Positions 43,980 to 51,793 of a stretch of DNA of 64,000 nucleotides are shown one piece after another. A program made the position numbers and the translations under genes. Under the pieces are notes generated by a model that was not told where the DNA came from, did not search any database, and saw only the letters and a program-made list of their open reading frames with translations. Source of the DNA: Granulicoccus phenolivorans DSM 17626 = NBRC 107789 = JCM 15570 (lineage in GTDB: Bacteria; Actinomycetota; Actinomycetes; Propionibacteriales; Propionibacteriaceae); NCBI RefSeq assembly GCF_000423085.1, contig NZ_AUHH01000009.1, positions 62,001 through 126,000 on the forward strand, in the 5' to 3' direction. Numbering within the stretch: the stretch's first letter is position 1; every line of letters begins with the position of its first letter.

Positions 43980-45005
43980 ATGGCAGACAACGGAGTGGTC
44001 CTGAAGCGGGTGGGAGTGGTCGTTCGCGATCTGGCCACCGCGCAGGCAGCCTATGAGAAGTACCTCGGCATCACCGACTGGGCCACCGCGGAGTACCCGG
44101 CCGAGGCGCTGCGCGATGTCCGTGCGGCGAACGGCCGCGAGACCACCGGTGCCTACCGCTCGGCGATCGGCCGCTGGGGTGCGGCCGAGGGGGTGGTCTT
44201 CGAACTGGTCGAGCCGATCTCCGGCGAGACTCCCTTCAACGAGTACCTGCTGACCAAGGGGCCGGGCATCGCCTGGCTGACCGTGGTCGACAAGGACCCG
44301 AGCAACCCGAACACCCTGGCGAGCCGGTTGACCGGGCTCGGCATCGCGGTGTCGAACTCCTGGGAGACCGCGGAGGGCCGCCGGGAGTTCTGGGACACCC
44401 GCGACGCCCTGGGCGGCTACCTGCTGGAGGTCGCCGACCCCGCCGCGGCCGACCCGATCGCGCCGAATGCCGCCGACGCCACCTCGCCGCTGCCGTTCAC
44501 CCAGGTCTTCCACTTCGGCGTGATCGTGAACAACGTGATGAAGGCCAACGAGGCCTACCATGCGATCTTCGGGATCACCGAGTTCCCGATCAAGGCCTGG
44601 AACGCCGAGATGGGCCGGCTGGATTCGCCGCAGTACCGCGGCAAGTCCGTCGAGCACGGGTACTTCACCTCCCAGGGCATGTGCGAGAACTTCGGCTTCG
44701 AGATCATCGAAACCACCTACGGCGACAGCCACTACAACCGCGAGTTCTCCGACCGCCGCGGACCGGGCATCCATCACGTGTACGCCTGGATGGCCAAGGA
44801 CGAGAACGAGTGGGTAGCCACCATCGACACGATGACCGGGCTGGGGGCGCCGATCTGCATGGGCTCCCCGTTGCGCGGCGGGGCCGCGGAGTTCGCGTAC
44901 TTCGACACCGCCGAACTCGGCTTCCTGATCGAGGGCGTCATCCGTCGGCGTCCGGCGGAGCCGCAGTACCAGGCGCCCGACTGGGTGGTGACCTTCCATG
45001 GCTGA
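43980..45005 (+). CDS. Two-domain VOC-family protein
   Basis: A 341-residue protein with two VOC repeats (about 1-150: LKRVGVVVRDLATAQAAYEKYLGI; about 165-341: VFHFGVIVNNVMKANEAYHAIFGI). The second repeat carries GIHHVYAW, a metal-ligand-like His. Two-module VOC proteins include extradiol dioxygenases and hydroxyphenylpyruvate-like enzymes. ATG 43980 follows AAGGAG. It overlaps the next gene by 8 bp and is divergent from the LysR gene. The reaction is unknown. Confidence 0.82.
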   Translation: MADNGVVLKRVGVVVRDLATAQAAYEKYLGITDWATAEYPAEALRDVRAANGRETTGAYRSAIGRWGAAEGVVFELVEPISGETPFNEYLLTKGPGIAWLTVVDKDPSNPNTLASRLTGLGIAVSNSWETAEGRREFWDTRDALGGYLLEVADPAAADPIAPNAADATSPLPFTQVFHFGVIVNNVMKANEAYHAIFGITEFPIKAWNAEMGRLDSPQYRGKSVEHGYFTSQGMCENFGFEIIETTYGDSHYNREFSDRRGPGIHHVYAWMAKDENEWVATIDTMTGLGAPICMGSPLRGGAAEFAYFDTAELGFLIEGVIRRRPAEPQYQAPDWVVTFHG

Positions 45006-45732
45006 GGCGATCGCGCGGCAACTGCGGACCCTGCACATCCTGCCCGACCACCCCGATCCCCGAGCTCTGGCCGCGGCCCTGGCCCCGGTCCGGGAGGCCG
45101 CGGGCTGCGTGACCGCCGAGGCGTACGAGTCCTGCACCGGCGCGTCGCACCTGGTGCTGACCACCCAGTGGGAGTCGGAGGTGGCCTTCTCCGCGTGGTG
45201 GCGGGACGCCGAACGCAATGGCACCGATGTGCTGGTGGCGGCGTTACTGGCCGAGGGCGTGGAGCACGAGTTCTATCCGCGCTCGGAACAGTTCAGCCCG
45301 GTCAACGGGATCTGGCAGCGTGATGTCGACTCGCTGATCACCTGGCCGGCCGGCAGCGGCGGGGTCCGGATCCTCATCGAGTACGCGGTGACCCCCGACG
45401 ATCAGACATACGCGGTTCTCGAACGGGAAGTTCCGGAGACCCTCCGGGAAACCGGCTGCGAATTTTACGACTGGCTCCGCAACGTCGAGCTGGCCGACCA
45501 TCTGCTGCTGGTGGAGTTGTGGGCCGACCAGGAAATCTACGACATGCACAACGACCTGCGGATGGTCACCGCGGAATACCGCGGGCCGAGCCATCGGCAG
45601 CCGGTGGAGTCGACCCGGGGCGGGACCAGTCGGGAGTTCTATCGACAGCACGGCTACCGCCCGATGTACGGGCGCTGGCAGCCGATCGAGGATGCCGATC
45701 AGTCGATCGGGGTCAAGTGGGGGCCCGCCTGA
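44998..45732 (+). CDS. Two-domain ABM (antibiotic biosynthesis monooxygenase-like) protein
   Basis: A 244-residue protein that appears to be two ABM/dabb-type ferredoxin-like domains (TLHILPDHPDPRALAAAL ... LVLTTQWESEVAFSAWW; then ILIEYAVTPDDQTYAVLEREV ... LLLVELWADQEIYDMHNDLRMV), plus an extended C-terminal tail. ABM proteins act as small cofactor-free monooxygenases or heme-degrading enzymes. Together with the VOC gene it forms a two-gene operon under a LysR regulator. The substrate is unknown, probably aromatic (inference). Confidence 0.72.
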   Translation: MAEAIARQLRTLHILPDHPDPRALAAALAPVREAAGCVTAEAYESCTGASHLVLTTQWESEVAFSAWWRDAERNGTDVLVAALLAEGVEHEFYPRSEQFSPVNGIWQRDVDSLITWPAGSGGVRILIEYAVTPDDQTYAVLEREVPETLRETGCEFYDWLRNVELADHLLLVELWADQEIYDMHNDLRMVTAEYRGPSHRQPVESTRGGTSREFYRQHGYRPMYGRWQPIEDADQSIGVKWGPA

Positions 45733-45742
45733 GGTGCGGATC

Positions 45743-45828
45743 GTCGTTTTCGGTGCAGCAGAAATTGTGAACTGCCTTCTGACTGGAGCAGAACGGCTGA
45801 TTTCGAAATCTGGTGCACCGAAAACGAC
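45743..45828. repeat. 86-bp palindromic repeat, copy 2
   Basis: Ends GTCGTTTTCGGTGCA and its complement are perfect arms. It is inverted relative to copy 1 (18971-19056) and the same length. It lies between the ABM gene and dnaX, with the dnaX -10 77 bp further on. Confidence 0.85.
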
Positions 45829-45917
45829 GGTGCGGTCGTCGGGTCGGCCGGCAGGTGGGCCAGTGCGCATCCGGGCAGCGGGCACAAGTGTCGGACCGGC
45901 CGACTAGGGTGCAGCTT

Positions 45918-48530
45918 GTGGATCCCGAGGAAGATGACGATCAGCTCGACGAGTACGGCTTCGAGCCCTCGTTCGAGCAAGACGGACCGTCTCTGCTGGG
46001 GGACGAACCGGACGAACCGGAGGACGCCCCCGACCCCGCGGCCGAATCCGACCCGGAGCCCGCACCCGCGCCCCCGACCGACTCGGTAGCGACCCCGCCC
46101 GCCGCAGCGACGCACCGGACGGAGCCGCCGCGCGAGGCACCCCTGGCGCTGTACCGGCGCTATCGGCCGGACACCTTCGAAGAGGTGATCGGCCAGGAGC
46201 ACGTCACCAAGCCGCTGCAGCGTGCCCTGGCGAACAACCGGGTCAACCACGCCTACCTGTTCTCCGGTCCGCGCGGCTGTGGCAAGACCACTTCCGCGCG
46301 GATCCTGGCCCGCTGCCTGAACTGCGAGCAGGGCCCGACCCCGACGCCGTGCGGGGAGTGCGAGTCCTGTCGCGAGCTCGCCACCGGTGGTCCGGGCTCG
46401 CTGGATGTGATCGAGATCGACGCCGCCTCGCACGGTGGCGTGGACGATGCCCGCGACCTGCGGGAGAAGGCGTTCTTCGCCCCGGTCAAGGCCCGCTTCA
46501 AGGTCTACATCGTCGACGAGGCACACATGGTGACCCCGGCCGGCTTCAACGCCCTGCTGAAGGTCGTGGAGGAGCCGCCGCCGCATGTGAAGTTCATCTT
46601 CGCCACCACCGAGCCGGAGAAGGTGATCGGCACGATCCGATCCCGGACCCATCACTACCCGTTCCGGCTGGTGCCGCCGAAGGTGCTCGGTGGCTACCTC
46701 GGGGAGATCTGCCGGTCCGAGGGGATCGCGATCGAGCAGAGCGTGCTGCCCCTGGTGGTCCGGGCCGGCGCCGGGTCGGTCCGCGATTCGCTCTCGGTGC
46801 TCGACCAGTTGCTCGGTGGGGCCGCCGAGCAGGGCGTCAGCTACGACCAGGCGACCGGACTGCTCGGCTTCACCCCCGATTCCCTGCTCGACGCGATGCT
46901 GGACGCCTTCGCCGCCGGTGATGCCTCGAGTGTGTTCAGCACGATCGACCGAGTGATCGAGATCGGCCAGGATCCCAAGCGGTTCGCCGAAGACCTGCTG
47001 CAGCGGCTGCGGGATCTGGTCATCTTCGCCGCGGTGCCGGACGCGATCGCGGCCGGCCTGATCGACGCGGCCGAGGATCAGACCGAGCGGTACCGGGCGC
47101 AGACCGCCCAACTCGGCGTCGGGGAACTGACCCGCGCCGCCGAGGTGCTGGCGACCGGCCTCACCGAGATGCGCGGCACCACTGCACCCCGGCTGCACCT
47201 GGAACTCATGTGTGCCCGGGTCCTGCTGCCCGGGGCAGACGCGGGGGATCGGGGTGTCCACGCCCGACTGGACCGACTCGAGCGGCGCGTCGGCATGGAC
47301 GGTGCCCCCGGGGCCGCCGAACCGGCGCTGACCGCTCCGATCTCGGCCCCGCCGCCCGCTGTGACCCCGGCCGCTCCGGCCCCGGCTGCTCAGGTACCGT
47401 TTGCCGCGCCGGTGCCCCCGAGCGCGGCCGTGCCGAGCCCGGCCCCGGCGGCACCCGAGCCCGCTCGCCGACCGGCTCCGGCACCTCGCCCCGCGGCGAC
47501 CGCCCCTGAGCCGGTGGCGCGCCCCACCGCCCCGGCCCACCCGGTCCGCGAACCGGAGCCCGCGCCGGCAGCACCGGCGGCCGGACCGGGTCCCGCCGCT
47601 GCCGCCGAGCAGCCGGCCGGTGCGGGGCCGACGCTGGCCGATGTACGCCGGCTGTGGCCCGACGTCCTGGAAACCCTCAAGGGGATGCGTCGCTTCGCCT
47701 GGATCCTGATCAGCCAGAACGCCCAGGTGGGCGGAGTCCACGACGGGGTGCTCACCCTGATGCTGCGCAACGACGGGGCCCGGGATCGCTTCCATCGCGG
47801 CGGCAATGAGACCGTGCTGCGCGAGGCGTTGATCCAGGTGATGGGCGTCGATCTGCGGATCGAGGCCGTGGTGGAAGGGACAACCGCACCCCAGGGCGGG
47901 TCGGGCCGGGGCCCACAGGCCCGCCAGTCGGGTCCGGCCCCGCGGCAACCTGCCCCGGCACCCACACCGGACGCACCCGCGCCGATGGATCGGCAGCCGG
48001 AGCAGTCCCGCCCCGCGCCGCCGCAGCCCGCGCCGCAGCAGCCCGCGCCGCAGCAGCCCGCACCGCAGCAGCCCGCACCCCAGCAGGGCGGGCCCGCAGC
48101 AGCGCCGCCCGCACCGCCACAGCGGGTCCCGGCGCAATCACAGCGGGAGCCCGGTCACCGAACCGGACCCGAGCCGACCGACCCCCCGGTCCGCGGGACC
48201 CGCACCGGCCCGGCGAATCGTCGCCCGGCCGCCCCCCATCAGGTCGAACCGCCGCCCTACGACGAGGAGCCACCACCCCCGGAGGATGAGCCCCCTTTCG
48301 TTGATCCCGGCCCGCCGACCAGGCCCGCGGCGCCCCACCGGGACTCAGCCGGGGCCAGGTCCGCCATTCGTCCGATGGCGGCCGCGCGACCGCGTACGCC
48401 CACCCCCGACCCGGAGCCCGAGGTCGAACCCGACCGCAACGACACCACCGTCGAGGGGGACAACGAATCGACCGCCGAACTCCTGGCCCGCCACCTCGGT
48501 GCCGAACTCATCGAGGAGGATGTTGTCTGA
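45918..48530 (+). CDS. dnaX: DNA polymerase III subunits gamma and tau
   Basis: The clamp-loader ATPase, 870 residues. The AAA+ core has Walker A FSGPRGCGKTTSARIL near 115-130 and Walker B YIVDEAH near 197-203. The zinc cluster CLNCEQGPTPTPCGECESC lies at 133-151. An unusual acidic N-terminal extension of about 75 residues precedes LALYRRYRP, where most DnaX proteins start. The C-terminal half is Pro/Ala/Gln-rich, with a tandem APQQP repeat (48014-48080). GTG 45918 is set by TAGGGT at 45905-45910 with a 7-nt gap (leaderless). It precedes ybaB and recR. Confidence 0.95.
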   Translation: MDPEEDDDQLDEYGFEPSFEQDGPSLLGDEPDEPEDAPDPAAESDPEPAPAPPTDSVATPPAAATHRTEPPREAPLALYRRYRPDTFEEVIGQEHVTKPLQRALANNRVNHAYLFSGPRGCGKTTSARILARCLNCEQGPTPTPCGECESCRELATGGPGSLDVIEIDAASHGGVDDARDLREKAFFAPVKARFKVYIVDEAHMVTPAGFNALLKVVEEPPPHVKFIFATTEPEKVIGTIRSRTHHYPFRLVPPKVLGGYLGEICRSEGIAIEQSVLPLVVRAGAGSVRDSLSVLDQLLGGAAEQGVSYDQATGLLGFTPDSLLDAMLDAFAAGDASSVFSTIDRVIEIGQDPKRFAEDLLQRLRDLVIFAAVPDAIAAGLIDAAEDQTERYRAQTAQLGVGELTRAAEVLATGLTEMRGTTAPRLHLELMCARVLLPGADAGDRGVHARLDRLERRVGMDGAPGAAEPALTAPISAPPPAVTPAAPAPAAQVPFAAPVPPSAAVPSPAPAAPEPARRPAPAPRPAATAPEPVARPTAPAHPVREPEPAPAAPAAGPGPAAAAEQPAGAGPTLADVRRLWPDVLETLKGMRRFAWILISQNAQVGGVHDGVLTLMLRNDGARDRFHRGGNETVLREALIQVMGVDLRIEAVVEGTTAPQGGSGRGPQARQSGPAPRQPAPAPTPDAPAPMDRQPEQSRPAPPQPAPQQPAPQQPAPQQPAPQQGGPAAAPPAPPQRVPAQSQREPGHRTGPEPTDPPVRGTRTGPANRRPAAPHQVEPPPYDEEPPPPEDEPPFVDPGPPTRPAAPHRDSAGARSAIRPMAAARPRTPTPDPEPEVEPDRNDTTVEGDNESTAELLARHLGAELIEEDVV

Positions 48531-48617
48531 GCCAGCGCCTACTCTGGGTGCAGCCAGATCCGTCTGCCTACCCGAACCGACAGATCCGCCGGATCCCCGA
48601 CCCATGGAGAAACGCTC

Positions 48618-48935
48618 ATGATGCCCGAGAACCTCGACATGAACGCCCTGCTCGCCCAGGCCCAGCAGATGCAGGCCCAGATGGCCAAGGCCCAGCAGGA
48701 ACTGGCCGAGTCCAAGTTCAGCGGATCCGCCGGCGGCGGCCTGGTCACCGCTGAGGTCACCGGCGACGCCGAACTGGTCGCGCTGACCATCAAGCCCGAG
48801 GCCTGCGATCCCGAGGACACCGAATCCCTGGCCGACCTGATCATCGCCGCCGTCCGCGACGCCCAGGCCCAGATGCGTGCCCTGGCCCAGGCGAAGTTCT
48901 CCGGGATGCCCGGGATGGACGGCTTCGGGCTCTGA
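48618..48935 (+). CDS. YbaB/EbfC nucleoid-associated protein
   Basis: A 105-residue DNA-binding protein. MNALLAQAQQMQAQMAKAQQELAES is the helical N-terminus and GGGLVTAEVTGDAELVALTIKPEAC the beta core. The C-terminus is Met/Gly-rich. Between dnaX and recR, the canonical location in actinobacteria. The ATG follows a weak purine-rich leader (GAGAAACGCTC). Confidence 0.93.
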   Translation: MMPENLDMNALLAQAQQMQAQMAKAQQELAESKFSGSAGGGLVTAEVTGDAELVALTIKPEACDPEDTESLADLIIAAVRDAQAQMRALAQAKFSGMPGMDGFGL

Positions 48936-48997
48936 TCCCACCCCGGCCGGCCGCCCCCGCGCGGCCGGCCACATCCGTTTGACCGAGAACGAGGTTT

Positions 48998-49597
48998 GTG
49001 TTGTACGAGGGTCCCGTCCAGGATTTGATCGACGAACTCGGGCGGCTGCCCGGGGTGGGGCCCAAGAGCGCCCAGCGGATTGCGTTCCACCTGCTCGCCG
49101 CCGACGCCGAGGACGTGGAGCGCCTGGCCGACACATTGCGCCGGGTCAAGGAGAAGGTCCGCTACTGCGAGGTCTGTTTCAACGTCTCCCAGGAGGAGCG
49201 CTGCCGGGTCTGCCGTGATCCACGCCGCGACCCGACCATGATCTGCGTGGTCGAGGAGTCCAAGGACGTGGTCGCGATCGAGCGGACCAACGAGTTCCGC
49301 GGCACCTATCACGTCCTGGGCGGCGCCATCAGCCCGATCGACGGGATCGGCCCGGGCGACCTGCATGTCCGCGAACTGATGCAGCGGCTGGCCGACGGCA
49401 CCGTCACCGAGGTCATCCTGGCCACCGACCCCAATCTCGAGGGGGAGGCCACCGCCACCTTCCTGAGCCGGATGCTGGCCTCCTTCGAGGACATTCGGGT
49501 CACCCGGCTGGCGTCCGGGCTGCCGGTGGGCGGCGACCTCGAGTACGCCGACGAGGTCACGCTCGGACGGGCGTTCTCCGGACGCCGGGTGCTCTGA
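48998..49597 (+). CDS. recR: Recombination protein RecR
   Basis: A 199-residue recombination-mediator protein (RecFOR pathway). It has the helix-hairpin-helix [17 protein letters not shown] near 14-30 and the zinc finger C57-x2-C60-x8-C69-x2-C72. The Toprim segment [19 protein letters not shown] follows. The start is GTG 48998, adjacent to a purine-rich region. It completes the dnaX-ybaB-recR cluster. Confidence 0.95.
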   Translation: MLYEGPVQDLIDELGRLPGVGPKSAQRIAFHLLAADAEDVERLADTLRRVKEKVRYCEVCFNVSQEERCRVCRDPRRDPTMICVVEESKDVVAIERTNEFRGTYHVLGGAISPIDGIGPGDLHVRELMQRLADGTVTEVILATDPNLEGEATATFLSRMLASFEDIRVTRLASGLPVGGDLEYADEVTLGRAFSGRRVL

Positions 49598-49754
49598 GCG
49601 CCCGCACGGCCGCCGCCGGGATTCGCCTTAGCAACCGGACAGTAGTTTTCACCCGCATAAATTGAGGGCCTTCGGGTGGCATAAGCGCAAATTTGCTGGC
49701 TAGGGTTCGTGCGCGTGGCAGCGGTTGCCACACATTTGCGCAAAGGAAATCTCG

Positions 49755-51473
49755 GTGGACCAACGAAGTGATGTTCACGGTTCTGACGCGACAGGAAATC
49801 CGGCCCGGCCCGGAGTCTCGCGGCGTACGGTCGTCGCCGGCGTGGCCTGGGCCACTCCGGCAGTGATCGTCTCCAGCACCCTGCCTGCGGTGGCGGCCAG
49901 CCCGGGCCGCCCGTGTGATGCCGTCACCTATACCCAGATCCATGCCGCGGCCCAGTTTCTCAGCGGGACGTTGCTCGGCACGCGCCTGAGCCAGGTCTTC
50001 GACGACCCGAGCTGGACCGGCGCCTCCCTCGCCCAGGTGCGGGGCCTGAAGGTCTCGACCATTCCGCCGGCAGCGCCGGTGGCCGACCCGACCAGTGCCC
50101 AGCAGGTCACCACGGCGTCGGGCCCGGCGTACCGGATGCCGTTGGATGTCGATGCCCTCGGGGCGGTCCAGGTCACCGCGGGTATCCCGCTGGGGAACCT
50201 GATCCGGACCGATCTCGGTGTGCTGAACCAGTTCGCCCAGGCCCTGGCGAACGGGCGGGCCGTCGGCTCGACCGGGGCGGTGGACAACAGCAGCGGCGCG
50301 ATCGACCTGAGCAACACCGCCCGGTCCACCACATACGCCAGCATCAACCTGAAGAACCTGCTCAACGAGGCGCTCAGCGGGGGACTGGCCGGGCTGGGCA
50401 GCGGGGTCTCCGAGATCACCGATCTCACCCTGAACGTCGGAGCCGTGGCCGGCCGGGCGTACGAACAGGACTGTGCGGTCTGCATCACCCGGGACTACCT
50501 GCTGGCCTGGCTCCGCCTGGCCCTCGATTCGCCGCTGATCGGTGCGGTCACCAGCGGGCTGGAAAGCACCCTGAACACCGTGATCGGCGAAAGCGGCGTG
50601 GTCAACTCACTCCTCAGCGACCTGACCAGCGCCCTCAGCCTGCTCGGCATCGACGCCACCGCCCAGCCGTCGATCACCACCGACTACACCGGAGCCGGCG
50701 ACCTGCTGCCCGACAGCGACCTCGTCGACCTCCGCCTGGGGTCGGCGCAACCGCTGACCATCGATATCGGTGCCCTGCTCGGGGGCGCGTACCGGCCGGA
50801 CGGGACCAACTCCGCCCTCAACGGGCTCGCCCCGAATACCAGCCTGGTGGTCAACCCGAGCGCGATCACCAACACCGTGACCGAACTCGGCAAGCTCGCC
50901 GCCAACCTGACCGGCAGCACCGGCGCCTCGACCGGAATCACGGCCACCGACACGATCCGGGTCAAGCTGGTACTGAACCTGAGCGCCCCGCTGCTGGGTA
51001 CTGCCGCGATCACCGTCGATGACACCCTGACCAAGATCATCGCCGGCGACTTCACCCCCAGCACGACCGGCAGTGCCGGCATCATCGGACTGCTGACCGC
51101 GTTCCTGTCCGGCACCCTGAAGACCACCCTGCGGACCCTCGGTGGCACCATCCGCGACCTGCTGGCCAGTCAGGCCGTGACCACCACCGTCAACACGGCT
51201 GTCACGAACCTGTCCTCCGTCGTGGGCGCGCTGCTGAACGCGCTGTTCATCACCCCCGGGGTGCTGCAACTGACCGCCAATGCGCAGAACGATCCGCAGA
51301 TCGCCTGCCAACCGCCGGGCAATGCCGGCGCCGAGCCGGCGGACTGGGCCGGTCTCGCCGACGGGGAGTACGACGTCGCCGCCCTGCGGATCGGGGTGCT
51401 GAATGCGCTCAGCGACAAGCTGGTCACGCTCTACCTGGCCCGGGGTGCGGTCGGTCCGATCGCGCACCTGTGA
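49755..51473 (+). CDS. Tat-exported choice-of-anchor G family surface protein
   Basis: A 572-residue exported protein. The signal is of twin-arginine type: SRRTVVAGVAWATPAVIVSSTLPAVAAS near residues 22-50. A long, Ala/Leu/Thr-rich body of beta-repeat character follows (NLKNLLNEALSGGLAGLGSGV, LVVNPSAITNTVTELGKLAAN, SVVGALLNALF), matching the choice-of-anchor G family. There is no obvious sortase motif. GTG 49755 follows AAAGGAAA. A candidate TAGGGT -10 lies at 49702-49707. A strong terminator follows. Confidence 0.82.
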   Translation: MDQRSDVHGSDATGNPARPGVSRRTVVAGVAWATPAVIVSSTLPAVAASPGRPCDAVTYTQIHAAAQFLSGTLLGTRLSQVFDDPSWTGASLAQVRGLKVSTIPPAAPVADPTSAQQVTTASGPAYRMPLDVDALGAVQVTAGIPLGNLIRTDLGVLNQFAQALANGRAVGSTGAVDNSSGAIDLSNTARSTTYASINLKNLLNEALSGGLAGLGSGVSEITDLTLNVGAVAGRAYEQDCAVCITRDYLLAWLRLALDSPLIGAVTSGLESTLNTVIGESGVVNSLLSDLTSALSLLGIDATAQPSITTDYTGAGDLLPDSDLVDLRLGSAQPLTIDIGALLGGAYRPDGTNSALNGLAPNTSLVVNPSAITNTVTELGKLAANLTGSTGASTGITATDTIRVKLVLNLSAPLLGTAAITVDDTLTKIIAGDFTPSTTGSAGIIGLLTAFLSGTLKTTLRTLGGTIRDLLASQAVTTTVNTAVTNLSSVVGALLNALFITPGVLQLTANAQNDPQIACQPPGNAGAEPADWAGLADGEYDVAALRIGVLNALSDKLVTLYLARGAVGPIAHL

Positions 51474-51504
51474 GCTGACCGCCACCGGCGTACGCCGGAC
51501 CCCA

Positions 51505-51536
51505 CCGGGGGCGTGCCGATGCCGGTACGCCCCCGG
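51505..51536 (+). terminator. Hairpin terminator after the Tat-exported protein gene
   Basis: CCGGGGGCGT and ACGCCCCCGG form a perfect 10-bp stem. No T-run follows. Confidence 0.75.
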
Positions 51537-51597
51537 ATCCGTCCCGGGACCACGCCGGCCGGGCCGCAGCGGACTACCCGTCTTCGGATCAGCGCAC

Positions 51598-51603
51598 TAC
51601 AAT
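51598..51603 (+). promoter_or_regulatory. -10 element of the ileS T-box transcript
   Basis: TACAAT, placing the start near 51610. Everything from there to 51793 is leader. Confidence 0.6.
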
Positions 51604-51609
51604 GGCGCC

Positions 51610-51790
51610 GTCGCACGGCATTGATGGGGCCATCACCTCGGAGCTGCCGGAAGAACGGCACCGCTCGGTGCTCACTAGACCCGGCCGCGACAGGCTTGAG
51701 TGGGCCGGTTCCCGGCCAACGAGGGTGGTACCGCGGGCCCTGCCGGCTCGTCCCTCGACGTTCGACTCCACCCTTCGTTGAACCCGAGGA
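51610..51790 (+). promoter_or_regulatory. T-box riboswitch (isoleucine) upstream of ileS
   Basis: The conserved T-box AGGGTGGTACCGCGGG is at 51722-51737, with UGGU able to pair with the ACCA end of uncharged tRNA. ATC at 51632-51634 in the Stem I region is the likely Ile specifier. GGGTGG in the T-box can instead pair with CCACCC at 51768-51773, next to the Shine-Dalgarno GAGGA at 51786-51790. There is no T-run terminator, which fits the translation-controlling ileS T-boxes known in actinobacteria. Confidence 0.9.
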
Positions 51791-51793
51791 CCG

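Noticed and set aside
48014-48080. Tandem DNA repeat or small CRISPR-like array
   Set aside because: In-frame APQQP codon repeat within dnaX; no spacers.
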